A DNA stretch of 50,469 nucleotides from Pseudomonadota bacterium (GTDB lineage: Bacteria > SZUA-182 > DTGQ01), in the NCBI GenBank assembly GCA_030625085.1, contig DAOURK010000013.1, forward strand, positions 1 to 50,469, in the 5' to 3' direction. Position numbers and translations under genes: made by a program. This document shows, one piece after another, positions 18,753-26,375 of this stretch. Numbering within the stretch: the stretch's first letter is position 1; every line of letters begins with the position of its first letter. The notes under the pieces were generated by a model. That model had not been told where the DNA came from and did no database searches. It was given only the letters and a program-made list of their open reading frames with translations.

Positions 18753-19007
18753 TTAATAATGATAGCGACAACTTACAACGATGATTAACTTTTCTTCTAT
18801 CTTATAGACTAAACGATGCTCATTATCAATACGCCTTGACCAACAACCAGATAGCTGATACTTTAATCTTTCTGGTTTTCCTATTCCCTCCTCCGGGTTT
18901 CGGAGGATATCCTTTAATAGTGTCCGTATCCGCTTCACTATCCGCTTGTCGTTATCTAAAAACCATTCAAAATCCTTCCAAGCTTCCTCTGTAAACTGGA
19001 TTTTCAT
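18753..19007 (-). CDS. yoeB: YoeB-type mRNA interferase toxin (copy 1)
   Basis: 84 residues, the usual length for YoeB. It starts FTEEAWKDFEWFLDNDKRIVKRI, has the family core GIGKPERLKYQLSGCWSRRID and ends with HRLVYKIEEKLIIVVSCRYHY. The Glu and Arg/His positions in GxGKPE, RRIDxEHRLVY and the C-terminal RYHY correspond to the catalytic and mRNA-binding residues of RelE/YoeB toxins, which cut mRNA on the ribosome. The start overlaps the yefM stop by 4 nt (ATGA type), so the two are translationally coupled. A second, clearly different yoeB lies at 30001-30255. This copy appears complete and probably functional. Confidence 0.93.
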   Translation of the reverse strand: MKIQFTEEAWKDFEWFLDNDKRIVKRIRTLLKDILRNPEEGIGKPERLKYQLSGCWSRRIDNEHRLVYKIEEKLIIVVSCRYHY

Positions 19008-19261
19008 AGGTTTTCGTCAGGGTAAGGTACGAGTTTGCCGTCTTTAATATTTTGTAGCGATTTTTCTAAATGGCTTCGATTGGCAGGTGAGCGTAATAGA
19101 TATGCTGTTTCTTCTATGTTTCGATAATCTTCCAGGGAAATTAAGACAGCTTGCTTGTTACCTTTATTGCTCACAATAATAGTTGGTTCGGAATTTTCAC
19201 AAACGTCTTGTATAAGCGAACGTAAATTTTTTTTTGCATTACTATATGTTACTGCTTTCAC
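19004..19261 (-). CDS. yefM: YefM/Phd-type antitoxin (copy 1)
   Basis: 85 residues beginning at a GTG, with GGAGAT 5 nt upstream (complement of 19267-19272). The N-terminal half shows the Phd/YefM DNA-binding fold (VTYSNAKKNLRSLIQDVCENSEPTIIV, SLEDYRNIEETAYLL). The tail (SLQNIKDGKLVPY) is the disordered part that wraps the toxin. It should neutralise the adjacent YoeB and repress its own operon. A sigma-70-like promoter lies directly upstream. Compared with the second copy (30252-30503), the N-terminal framework is shared but the sequence is quite diverged, so the pairs are not recent duplicates. Confidence 0.92.
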   Translation of the reverse strand: MKAVTYSNAKKNLRSLIQDVCENSEPTIIVSNKGNKQAVLISLEDYRNIEETAYLLRSPANRSHLEKSLQNIKDGKLVPYPDENL

Positions 19262-19282
19262 GTATTATCTCCATGAAACATC

Positions 19283-19312
19283 AGTGTATAAAGTAAAGTT
19301 ATAAAAGGTCAA
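19283..19312 (-). promoter_or_regulatory. Putative promoter of yefM-yoeB copy 1
   Basis: On the minus strand, TTGACC (19307-19312) and TACACT (19283-19288) are separated by 18 bp, 22 nt before the GTG start. No TGTACA operator, like that of the second copy, is visible here. Confidence 0.5.
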
Positions 19313-19369
19313 TCCTGACTGGGTTAGTAAGATTCTTATGTATTTTTTCTGCCTTTAAATTCAATTTCT

Positions 19370-19738
19370 TTACCTACCTTCCGATCCTGAATGGAGTTTT
19401 ACAACTCCTTCGACTTTTCTTTTGACAATTATAGCATCAACAAGCGTCTTTATGGTTTTCCTGTCTTCATCTGAGAGATTTTCTGCTTCTCTGAATTTTT
19501 CCATAAGTTCCAAATCCTTAAACTCCACTCTCTTGTCACTTGGTACATTATCAAAGATCAGATAGTCAGTAGTTATATCAAGGGCTTTTGCAATTTTACC
19601 TAAATTTTCCATGCTTGGCGTAGATCTTTCTGTTTCGTACTTACTTATAAGCATCTTATTAATGTCTGCACGATCTGCCAAGTCCTGTTGCGAAAAGCCT
19701 TTTTCTTCTCTTAGTTGCTTTAATTTTTGTGAAAACAA
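19370..19738 (-). CDS. XRE-family HTH transcriptional regulator
   Basis: 122 residues. An N-terminal Cro/CI-type helix-turn-helix covers residues ~5-60 (LKQLREEKGFSQQDLADRAD, then ISKYETERSTPSMENLGKIA), ending ALDITTDYLIFDN as in many phage-like or TA-associated repressors. The C-terminal ~50 residues are helical and charged (EAENLSDEDRKTIKTLVDAI), probably for dimerisation. GGAG sits just upstream, and a TATACT box lies ~40 nt before the start on the same strand. It is separated by ~110 bp from yefM, so it is a separate unit. The target is unknown; its own upstream region is likely. No partner toxin gene is adjacent. Confidence 0.88.
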   Translation of the reverse strand: MFSQKLKQLREEKGFSQQDLADRADINKMLISKYETERSTPSMENLGKIAKALDITTDYLIFDNVPSDKRVEFKDLELMEKFREAENLSDEDRKTIKTLVDAIIVKRKVEGVVKLHSGSEGR

Positions 19739-20177
19739 TGGAATCTCCTGAATCTCCTATTTGTTTATTAAATAGTATACCATAACTTTTTTGAAATTGA
19801 CGTTTTGGATACTTTAAAGTGCTTTTTTTTCAATTAGCGGCTTGACAAAATATACATATGTTAGTACCCCAATAAGATACTATGTATTTTTTGATTTCCA
19901 TGAATTATTTAGTTGACAAGTTTTTTAAAGGGAGATCTTGGGAAGAAAAAAAGGCCATCAACTTGATAACTTTGCCGAGTCCTCAGTTGATGACCTTCAA
20001 GGAAACACATCAGAGAGGATTATCTGGCTGACGGCTCTTTTTTCTATCGTATCTCTCCGAGAGAAAAGGGGACAGATTTATTTTTGGGCTGCGATTTCAG
20101 GAATCTATTTCTTGATTACATAATCGCCTCATTATCTGACAGAATTTTTCACAACGGCTTTAATGAGGCAAATTTTA
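19739..20177. other. Intergenic region with hairpins and a repeat
   Basis: About 440 bp between the XRE gene and mazF. It contains a near-perfect stem between 19951-19960 and ~19987-19996 (GGCCATCAAC pairing with GTTGATGACC with one G-T pair), a small CTCTCCGAGAG hairpin near 20055, and copy D of the dispersed repeat. A short TTG-initiated frame at 19938-20123 runs into the repeat and is not considered a gene. Confidence 0.55.
20062..20140. repeat. Dispersed repeat family, copy D
   Basis: GGGGACAGATTTATTTTTGG, GCTGCGATTTCAGGAATC, TTTCTTGATTACATAATC and CATTATCTGACAG. It abuts the 3' end of the intact mazF gene. The same arrangement exists in copy B next to the mazF fragment. Confidence 0.8.
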
Positions 20178-20534
20178 CTACCCATCACCAAGAAGCATTT
20201 GTAAAGTCTCTTTAAGATTTTGTCTATCCTTTTCTTCCAACCGTCCAAGCTTTCTCAAAATAAGCCCTTTCTCCACAGTGGTAAAAATTGGCTTGATAAC
20301 AGAGTGTTTGAGAAGACCTGCTTGCTTCCATTGAGTAATACCCATTTCACCAAAAAATGGTTGGGATCTAATCTGGCTCGTTGCAGCCATGAGGATAAGA
20401 TCAGGACGTTCTCGATGATAAGCACTGGAACTAACCACAATGGCAGGCCGCTTTTTGCTCGTCGCCTGATTGGTGAAGGGGAATGGGACAAGGACGACAT
20501 CACCAAATTTATAACTTGTCATAGTCTGCGTCAT
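20178..20534 (-). CDS. MazF/PemK-type endoribonuclease toxin
   Basis: 118 residues (114 if the ATG at 20522 is used). It begins FGDVVLVPFPFTNQATSKKRPAIVVSS, the diagnostic MazF/PemK beta-barrel start, continues with PDLILMAATSQ and GLLKHSVIKPIFTTVEKGLI, and ends with the usual helical segment LGRLEEKDRQNLKETL. Known role: sequence-specific mRNA cleavage, blocked by the cognate antitoxin. The start overlaps the antitoxin stop by 26 nt (14 nt from the second ATG). The 3' third of this gene is duplicated at 18335-18465. It is complete, so probably active. Confidence 0.92.
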   Translation of the reverse strand: MTQTMTSYKFGDVVLVPFPFTNQATSKKRPAIVVSSSAYHRERPDLILMAATSQIRSQPFFGEMGITQWKQAGLLKHSVIKPIFTTVEKGLILRKLGRLEEKDRQNLKETLQMLLGDG

Positions 20535-20736
20535 CTGGATTATCCCATACCTTTTGGAAGGCTTTTTCGGAAAGCTTGGTAGCTGCCTGTGTCAAACGTC
20601 GGTCAATATTTCGCTGGCGCAGGAAATCTACAAAATCTTCCACCTCTTCGACTTTTTCAGGTGTCAGACCACGAATTTTTTCAATGAGGCTTTGCTCTTG
20701 TTTTGTAGTGATTTCCCTCTTTTCTTTTATATTCAC
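20509..20736 (-). CDS. Antitoxin partner of the MazF-like toxin
   Basis: 75 residues from the GTG at 20736, chosen because AGGGAG lies 7 nt upstream; an ATG at 20775 would add 13 residues but has no ribosome site. The protein is small, acidic and helical (IEKIRGLTPEKVEEVEDFVDFLRQR) and ends WDNPDDADYDKL, which resembles the DUF2281 and similar toxin-binding tails found next to MazF. The VEDFVDFL segment is a hallmark of these antitoxins. A classical AbrB or RHH DNA-binding domain is not obvious, so self-repression is uncertain. It overlaps the toxin start. Confidence 0.82.
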   Translation of the reverse strand: MNIKEKREITTKQEQSLIEKIRGLTPEKVEEVEDFVDFLRQRNIDRRLTQAATKLSEKAFQKVWDNPDDADYDKL

Positions 20737-20894
20737 GATTTGTCTCCCTATTGTGAGAGTTGAGGTACTAATCATTAATATCTTACCATAATTTTAACAA
20801 ACCTAAAAATCCTATTTAGCTACTTTATGAATAAAATCCTTTAGCTTAATTTGTAAAAAGATGAAAAAATTAATCCTAAGGAAAATTGGGCTCG

Positions 20895-21090
20895 CATGGA
20901 GGTTTCGATTTTATCATTCGTTTAAGTCGTCTTGGTTGGACGCAGGAGCGAATAACTGCGGTAGTGGGGACGAGTCAGGGCAGGGTTGCCAAATTATTAA
21001 TAATACCAATTTTGGTGAAATTAATAATTTACTCTCCCAAGACCGGGACATGAGTTATATCGCCGGTCATTATCAAATGTGCTTAAAAAT
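20895..21090 (+). pseudogene. HTH fragment of a ParB-like/DNA methylase protein, frameshifted
   Basis: Frame 3 encodes FDFIIRLSRLGWTQERITAV and VGTSQGRVAKLL, a helix-turn-helix typical of ParB-like proteins. Family-like sequence resumes in frame 2 as NFGEINNLLSQDRDMSYIAG. The two halves need a frameshift near 20998. Both ends are missing, with a palindromic element at the right edge. In the family I recall, this segment lies between an N-terminal ParB-like domain and a DNA methylase domain; relics of the same type occur at 23641 and 34690. Confidence 0.5.
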
Positions 21091-21109
21091 TGGGGACGGA
21101 CCCCAATTT
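21087..21109. repeat. 23-bp palindromic GGGGACGG element, copy 2
   Basis: Identical over 23 bp to 12802-12824: AAATTGGGG, ACGGA, CCCCAATTT. It sits at the truncation edge of the HTH relic, as copy 1 sits at the truncation edge of the Rhs gene. Confidence 0.82.
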
Positions 21110-21130
21110 CCTATTTCCCAATTTTTCACA

Positions 21131-21212
21131 AAAAGTAAAAAGGTGGCAGATTTATTTTTGGGCTACGATTTCAGAATCGATTTCTTGATTACATAATCCC
21201 CCCATTATCAGA
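21131..21212. repeat. Dispersed repeat family, copy E
   Basis: GGTGGCAGATTTATTTTTGG, GCTACGATTTCAGAATC, TTTCTTGATTACATAATC and CATTATCAGAC. It ends ~85 bp before the recognisable start of the ntpB relic. Confidence 0.78.
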
Positions 21213-21295
21213 CAATTATGATTCTCGACACTAATTGACTAACAGACTAATTTCTATGGATAGTCTTGGCTGATTACAGTTGTTCAGCATCAATT

Positions 21296-21832
21296 AAAAA
21301 CGTTAAGGGCTCCATCACCCAGATGCCTATCCTGACCATGCCGGAGGATGATAAAACTCATCCCATCCCCGATCTGACCGGATATATTACTGAAGGGCAA
21401 ATTATTCTTGGACGCGGTATGCACAGGAAAGGGATCTTTCCTCCCATTGACGTGCTTCCCTGCCTGTCTCGTCTTCGAGATAAGGGAATGGGCAAGGGTA
21501 AAACCCGCGAAGATCATGCCGGATGGGCAAACCAACTTTTTGCCGCCTATGCCAGGGGTAAAGAATCAGAAGAGTTGGCGGTCATTTTGGGCGAGGCTGC
21601 TTTGAGCGATACAGACAAAATCTTTTTGCAATTTTCCAAACGATTTGAAAACAAATTTGTTCGACAGGGCCCCTATGAGGATCGCACCATTATTGAAACT
21701 CTGGACATTGGCTGGCGTTTGTTAGCTATGCTGCCAAGAAAGGAATTAAAAAGGATCAGCGATGATGAAATCGCCAAATACATGCCGAAGAATAAAGAAT
21801 CGGAGCCTGCCGAAGAAACGGTGAAAGCCTAA
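21296..21832 (+). pseudogene. C-terminal ~178 residues of V-type ATP synthase subunit B
   Basis: From [19 protein letters not shown] onward the sequence follows V/A-type ATP synthase subunit B closely: [18 protein letters not shown], LHxR-like [38 protein letters not shown] and the C-terminal helices ending [20 protein letters not shown]. The natural C-terminus and stop are kept. A full subunit B has ~430-460 residues, so the N-terminal barrel and most of the nucleotide-interaction region are missing, and no valid start precedes it. It cannot work as an ATPase subunit. A piece of subunit D is found at 29418-29549, on the same strand and in the order expected of the operon. Confidence 0.85.
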
Positions 21833-21859
21833 GGAGTTGTTTGTCTTCCTTTGATAGGT

Positions 21860-22906
21860 TCATGTTTTTTTCTCTTTTTTTTCGTCCGTCAACTTCTTGA
21901 TTATTTTTTCAAAATCACCGCCTAGCCGATCTTTTTGCTGAACCCGCTTTTTGTTAAACTTCACGTATTCCCCCTCGGCCAAATCTTTGGCCATTTCATG
22001 AGAAATCCTTCCGGCATGTTCCAGGATGTCACGTTCATTGAGCGACAGGAAGCCATCCAATTTCTGTATCCATCCGATCATGTGCATGGGGATGCGGCGC
22101 ATGGCCTGGCCTTCAGCAAATATCAAATATTGCTCCACCAAATTATTCAAGGCCAAGAGTTCTTTCTCGGTGAGATAGTTTTTGGCGATGGTTACATCGT
22201 GTTTACGTACCTTGGCTCCCCGCCAGTTGGTCAGCCCCATGTTGGATTTATCGCTGTCAGCCCGCTCATGGATAATTTCCGCTGCAGTCTTTCCAGTAAT
22301 GGCCCAGTGCATTTTGTTCTGGACTGTTTTGAAAAAATTTATACTGATCTCCAGAGTTGGGTCATAATCAATGCTGGTGGCGTAGATATCCGTAATTTTC
22401 TGATAAAACCGCCGCTCGGAGGTGCGAATATCCTGGATGCGGCGGAGCAGTTCTTCAAAGTAATCGAATGGCTGATCCGGGTTCTTCAGACGCTCGTCAT
22501 CCAGGACAAAACCCTTGATGATATACTCCCGTAGTCGCTGAGTAGCCCAGATGCGAAAGCGTGTAGCCACATGGCTTTTTACTCTATAGCCTACGGAGAT
22601 AATCATGTCTAAGTTGTAGTAATCCAGACGCCGCTGGACCTCCCGCTTTCCCTCTCTGCGAACTGTCAAATATTTTTTGACAGTTGCCTCCGGGGTCAGC
22701 TCACCTTCCTCATAAATGCATTGAATGTGATGATTAATGTTTTGCTTGGAGCTTTGGAAGAGATCGGCCATGAGCTGTTGAGTCAGCCAGACTGTCTCCT
22801 CTTCCATCCGCACATCGATTTTGACTTTGCCGTCTTCCGCTTCATAGATGAGAAACTGCCCCTTGCCGGAATTAGCAACATTATCGGGTAGCAGATCTTT
22901 GCTCAT
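21860..22906 (-). CDS. RhuM-family protein
   Basis: 348 residues. It is recognisable as the RhuM 'virulence protein' family by FLIYEAEDGKVKIDVRMEEE, TVWLTQQLMADLFQSSKQNI, RRLDYYNLDMIISVGYRVKS and the FRIWATQRLREYIIKGFVLD segment. The C-terminal half (DYDPTLEISINFFKTVQNKM, HWAITGKTAAEIIHERADS) is also complete. The biochemical function of the family is unsettled; it is common beside restriction-modification and defence genes. The ATG overlaps the stop of an upstream gene remnant (TCATGA junction). Its 3' end faces the ntpB relic 27 bp away. A second copy truncated after ~92 residues lies at 29556-29831, beside an ntpD relic. Confidence 0.88.
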   Translation of the reverse strand: MSKDLLPDNVANSGKGQFLIYEAEDGKVKIDVRMEEETVWLTQQLMADLFQSSKQNINHHIQCIYEEGELTPEATVKKYLTVRREGKREVQRRLDYYNLDMIISVGYRVKSHVATRFRIWATQRLREYIIKGFVLDDERLKNPDQPFDYFEELLRRIQDIRTSERRFYQKITDIYATSIDYDPTLEISINFFKTVQNKMHWAITGKTAAEIIHERADSDKSNMGLTNWRGAKVRKHDVTIAKNYLTEKELLALNNLVEQYLIFAEGQAMRRIPMHMIGWIQKLDGFLSLNERDILEHAGRISHEMAKDLAEGEYVKFNKKRVQQKDRLGGDFEKIIKKLTDEKKEKKT

Positions 22907-23030
22907 GACTGCACCGCCTCCTCAATGAGTTGTTCTACGCGAGTTTTGGCTTGATCCACCACCAATTGGCCCTCCTGAGAATGACCAAATGTTTGATTTC
23001 GGCCTTTAAGGTTCTTTGTTTCATTGTTTG
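22903..23030 (-). pseudogene. C-terminal remnant of an unidentified gene upstream of RhuM
   Basis: In the frame ending with the TGA that overlaps the RhuM start codon one reads ETKNLKGRNQTFGHSQEGQL followed by VVDQAKTRVEQLIEEAV. The sequence looks like a genuine helical C-terminus and the stop/start overlap is operon-like, but an in-frame stop appears ~45 codons upstream and no start is present. I do not recognise the parent protein. RhuM genes often sit inside type I restriction-modification loci, so an hsd-type gene is one possibility. Confidence 0.4.
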
Positions 23031-23070
23031 TTTATCTTTAAACTTCTTAAACGCAGCTTTATGTCCTCCC

Positions 23071-23259
23071 TCAAGGGATAAAGCTCTTTAGGTAATATTT
23101 GGTCTTACCCGCATCGCGGCCTGTTTCAGCGGTTTTCGGATAAATTGCCAGAATCTCATGGATTGGTTTCCCCAGGCCCTCGAACTCAGTTGACTCATAT
23201 TTGATACCCGGTTCTTTGAAAATGCGGTCAATGATTTCCTTGGTCATGATACTTGTCAT
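23071..23259 (-). CDS. Small hypothetical protein, possibly a gene fragment
   Basis: 62 residues from the ATG at 23259, which has GGGAG 8 nt upstream; an upstream TTG start at 23274 is less likely. The sequence (TKEIIDRIFKEPGIKYESTE, IHEILAIYPKTAETGRDAGK, YYLKSFIP) looks like coding sequence, and the TGRDAGKxxYYLKS element gives the impression of the start of a larger protein cut short, perhaps from the restriction locus suggested by the neighbouring RhuM gene. No domain can be named. It lies just upstream of the remnant preceding RhuM, on the same strand. Confidence 0.4.
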   Translation of the reverse strand: MTSIMTKEIIDRIFKEPGIKYESTEFEGLGKPIHEILAIYPKTAETGRDAGKTKYYLKSFIP

Positions 23260-23274
23260 TAAGTCTGCTCCCAA

Positions 23275-23640
23275 GAAATTTTATTAAAATACTTCATTTG
23301 CCAGTATCGGGCTCGACTAAGAAACTTACAATTACTGAGTAGCCGTACTTTAAATTTGTGGCATTATTAAGAGTGGATTCTTCTCAAATTGACAATTTTA
23401 ATAATAGGTTTCAAATTTGCACTCAGCAATGCATCGACTGCATTCCCTGCTGTAATAGCAATGTGCTTGACATCAAACATCTAGATAGCTAGAAAAATAG
23501 TTATTGATATCAGTTAATAGGCATAATACAATACATCATATTATTAGTCAAAATAATTAAGTTTTGAATTAATTTTGTAATACTATATATTGGAAATTAA
23601 TACTCATGGATCTTAGAAAAGATAAAAACATAAAGTGAAA
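23275..23640. other. AT-rich gap without identifiable features
   Basis: About 365 bp, very AT-rich, with no gene-like frame on either strand. A few TTGACA-like hexamers occur (for example near 23387), but no convincing paired promoter. It separates the minus-strand RhuM block from the plus-strand methylase relic. Confidence 0.5.
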
Positions 23641-24052
23641 ATGATGGAAGTAAAAATAGCCGATTTAACATGGTCCCCCTTTATTTATCCCAGAGGGGGA
23701 AGAAGCGAAGAGACTGTTAAGGCATATGTTGAGACCGGTTAAGCCCAAAGGACAAAAAGCGTATTGCGCGCGATATAGCCTCATCGGACACTTCACCAAA
23801 ATAGCCTTCCTGAATGCTGATTGGCGAGATTTTCAATCCACGCCTGCTTTAAAGGAAAATGCTGATAAGGCCATTACTATCTTTGATTATCACAGGCTCC
23901 TCTCCAAAACAGGCTGGAAAGTAACCCACCGCATAGAGTGCCCTTTATCATCCGAGCGTATGAGTGGCGATGAAGTACTGAAGATGCAGGATAAGCGCAT
24001 TTTAGGAACTGTTGGGAGGAGCTTGATTATGGCCAAAAGGGTCTTTTTTTAA
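23641..24052 (+). pseudogene. ParB-domain DNA methylase relic: both ends kept, middle lost
   Basis: The first 33 codons (23641-23742) read MEVKIADLTWSPFIYPRGG followed by EETVKAYVETG and stop; IADLTWxxxIYPR is the start of a ParB-like nuclease domain. About 10 nt later, in another frame (23750-24052), the sequence reads as the C-terminus of an N4/N6 DNA methylase family I recall as a ParB-methylase fusion: IAFLNADWRDFQSTPALKE, FDYHRLLSKTGWKVTHRIEC and MQDKRILGTVGRSLIMAKR. The HTH region and catalytic domain, normally several hundred residues, are missing. The product is certainly inactive as a methylase; a short peptide from 23726 could be made but has no known role. Confidence 0.6.
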
Positions 24053-24066
24053 GGCCATAATGTTTT

Positions 24067-24093
24067 GCAGTATTTGAAGAAACCATATTTATG
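24067..24093 (+). repeat. Copy of a leader-like repeat ending in ATG
   Basis: GCAGTATTTGAAGAAACCAT followed by ATTTATG. The same leader, with GGAG in place of GAAG, occurs at 29914-29940. Here the terminal ATG is a possible start of the transglycosylase gene. Confidence 0.6.
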
Positions 24094-25638
24094 AACCGGG
24101 TCAATAAGGATAAATCCTCACTTGTCATCAAATTACCTTCCTTCCATCCCTCTATAAAAAAAGACTTGCAAGTGCATTCATTTTTTGATTATTATTTACA
24201 TATGTGTAAGAAACATGTTTTTTATAATTTTATACTATATTGTTTGACCATCTCTATTGGGTTTACCTCCATTTTGCTCCCCAAGACGACCCTTGGCGGA
24301 GAAAATCCACTGCCTGTTTTAGACTCACATTTAAAAAGGAAATATCAAGATGATCTTGATGCTCTTCTCAAAAAACGTTACATTAGAGTATTAACCACCT
24401 TCAACAAAACCAACTATTTTCTCAGCGGCGTGCAACAATTTGGCTTTGAATATTCTCTCTTAAAGGATTATGAAAAATCGTTAAATAAAACCATCAAACG
24501 TTCTGAACTAAAAGTGGTATTGGAATTTATCCCGGTTTCTCGTGATAAGCTTCTTCCCATGCTTATAGATGGTTTAGGTGATATAGCTGCTGCAGGGCTC
24601 ACCATTACTCCTGAGCGTCTCCAAAAGGCTGATTTTACCAATCCGTATCTGACCGGCATTGATGAAGTAATCGTAGTTCATCATATGGTCAAGGATCTAA
24701 AAGCCCTCGATGACTTATCTGGCCGCCAAGTATTTGTTCGGTCGAGCAGCAGTTACTATGAAAGCCTCATCTCATTGAACCAAAGACTTGTGGAAGAATC
24801 AAAAGCGCCAGTACAAATCATCGAAGCAGATGAAAATTTAGAGACCGAAGATATTCTAGAAATGGTAAACGCCGGAGCCATAGACATAACCGTTTCAGAC
24901 AGTCATCTAGCCCAATTGTGGTCAAGTACCTTTACGAACATCAAAATACTCAATCATCTTAAGATCAGGCAAGGGGGGGAGATCGCCTGGATGGTTCGAA
25001 AAAATAATCCCCTTCTTAAAGCATCCTTAAACCGCTTTATAAGGACCCATCGAAAGGGCACTTTACTTGGCAACATTTACTTTAATAGATACTATAAAAA
25101 TAACAAGTGGATCAAAAATCCTCTTAGTTCCAAAGAGCAAAAAAAACTGGACCGCTACCTAGATCTTATTAAAAAATACAGCCAACAATATGGTTTTGAT
25201 TGGATGCTTATCTTGGCTCTGGCTTATCAGGAATCCGGATTAGACCATAGCAAGAAAAATCCTTCCGGTGCTGTGGGTCTTATGCAGGTTTTGCCTTCGA
25301 CCGCCGCTGATAAAAATATAAACATAGGGAATGTGGATGTGGTGGAAAAGAATATTCACGCTGGAGTAAAGTATCTTGATTTCTTAAAAAATCGTTATTT
25401 TAACAGTCCGGACGTGCGTGAAAAGGATCGTGTCCGTTTTGCCTTGGCTTCATACAATGCCGGCCCGAGAAAAATTAGAAGAGTTAGAAAATTAGCTGAA
25501 AACATGGGACTTGATCAGAATATATGGTTTAGAAATGCTGAGATGGCTGCCCTGAAAATCATAGGTCAGGAAACAGTCGGTTATGTGAGCAGTATCAATA
25601 AATACTATATTGTTTATAAACTTGGTCTTGCCAAATAG
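24091..25638 (+). CDS. MltF-like membrane-bound lytic transglycosylase
   Basis: 515 residues from the ATG at 24091. The ATG at 24202 (residue 38) is an attractive alternative because a signal-anchor (FYNFILYCLTISIGFTSILL) then starts at the N-terminus. Residues ~95-340 form a family-3 solute-binding-like domain (IRVLTTFNKTNYFL, GFEYSLLKDYEKSL, DIAAAGLTITPERLQKADFT). Residues ~360-510 are an SLT lytic transglycosylase domain with the catalytic Glu in LALAYQESGLD, GAVGLMQVLPSTA, the VEKNIHAGVKYLDFLK helix and FALASYNAGPRKI. Known role of MltF: cleavage of peptidoglycan to 1,6-anhydromuropeptides in the periplasm. The gene stands alone between a methylase relic and a degraded region, so it may have been carried in with the island. 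Confidence 0.9.
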   Translation: MNRVNKDKSSLVIKLPSFHPSIKKDLQVHSFFDYYLHMCKKHVFYNFILYCLTISIGFTSILLPKTTLGGENPLPVLDSHLKRKYQDDLDALLKKRYIRVLTTFNKTNYFLSGVQQFGFEYSLLKDYEKSLNKTIKRSELKVVLEFIPVSRDKLLPMLIDGLGDIAAAGLTITPERLQKADFTNPYLTGIDEVIVVHHMVKDLKALDDLSGRQVFVRSSSSYYESLISLNQRLVEESKAPVQIIEADENLETEDILEMVNAGAIDITVSDSHLAQLWSSTFTNIKILNHLKIRQGGEIAWMVRKNNPLLKASLNRFIRTHRKGTLLGNIYFNRYYKNNKWIKNPLSSKEQKKLDRYLDLIKKYSQQYGFDWMLILALAYQESGLDHSKKNPSGAVGLMQVLPSTAADKNINIGNVDVVEKNIHAGVKYLDFLKNRYFNSPDVREKDRVRFALASYNAGPRKIRRVRKLAENMGLDQNIWFRNAEMAALKIIGQETVGYVSSINKYYIVYKLGLAK

Positions 25639-26375
25639 ATAATCTTCTGAGTCCGGCATCGAATTGGCTGGAAATTCCAAAAAGGGGACGGTACATCGTT
25701 CGTTTTGCAGTTTTTCGCCGAGTGCTTCCAACTCATGAGATTATTGATAAGCGCATCACCAATTTTACCCTCCGCTTTGAGCATCTTTAATACCTTGGCT
25801 CGAAAGATCCCTCAAGAGGTTCAAGATTCACTTTGGGCATAACGTAAAAGACCCCTGCTCTTCTAAAAAGCTAAGGAAAATATCTTTGTTTTTGTTTGCT
25901 TCAATGAGCTTGATATTAGCTTGCTGTAATTCTTTTGTCCTTTCTTCCCGCATTATGACGAAGAAGGTAGCCTAAATGCTTTTAATAGCGGTACTATTTA
26001 TAAGATAAGGAATCGGAAACTGTCGAAGAAATACAAGTATAGCGTTGTTTTTATGACGTTTCTATTAGTTGGTTCGCCGTTTTGCTCCGGCTTCCTCCGG
26101 ATAAAACCTCGCAATTTCGCCCTTGCCTTTCGCTAGTTGGTCATATATCATCTAAGAAAGTGGTAATATATTGATCCAAAAGGATTTTTCATCCCTTACT
26201 CATGCCATGCCAGATTTAATCAAGCGCTCCACTCAAAACGGCTTATGCGGTAAGAATAATAGATAAGTCGTAATCAGAATTGGTATCAGTATCATGGAAA
26301 CATTATAGATGTAAAAGAGGAATAGCAAAACATGTTATCCTTTTACGCAAGATCGATCATATTAAAACCTTAGTG
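25639..26375. other. Degraded intergenic region
   Basis: About 735 bp lacking an intact gene. It holds a GGGGACGG core near 25684, a probable transposase scrap (25700-25800, minus) and a 41-codon minus-strand frame (25828-25953, MREERTKELQQANIKLIEAN...) that looks like the helical tail of a lost protein. The stretch before the ABC-3C operon has no clear promoter. Confidence 0.45.
25700..25800 (-). pseudogene. Possible IS91/IS801-type transposase fragment
   Basis: The minus strand reads VLKMLKAEGKIGDALINNLM and SWKHS, which resembles the segment ahead of the C-terminal domain of Y2 transposases of the IS91/IS801 group (xLVxNLLSWRHSGF). Only ~33 residues remain and no ends can be defined. From memory of the family; weak. 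Confidence 0.33.

Larger units (their letters stand above)
20776..21295. other. Gene-free region with relics and repeats
   Basis: About 520 bp without an intact gene. It contains a frameshifted helix-turn-helix relic (20895-21090), the second 23-bp palindromic GGGGACGG element (21087-21109) and copy E of the dispersed repeat (21131-21212). A frame from 20861 to 21196 crosses all three and is therefore not a real gene. Confidence 0.6.

Noticed and set aside
19938-20123. 61-codon TTG-initiated frame before mazF
   Set aside because: Its second half is translated dispersed-repeat sequence and a hairpin occupies its first half; the SD spacing is too short.
20861-21196. 111-codon open frame
   Set aside because: It runs through an HTH relic, a palindromic element and a dispersed repeat, so it is a chance frame; only the relic part is reported.
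17861-21212. Repeats considered as a CRISPR array
   Set aside because: Copies are irregularly spaced by hundreds of bases, diverged, and have genes between them; no cas genes are present.
26280-26375. N-terminal extension of the ABC-3C effector
   Set aside because: It begins at a TTG without a ribosome site and reads as non-conserved basic sequence; the ATG at 26376 fits the domain start.
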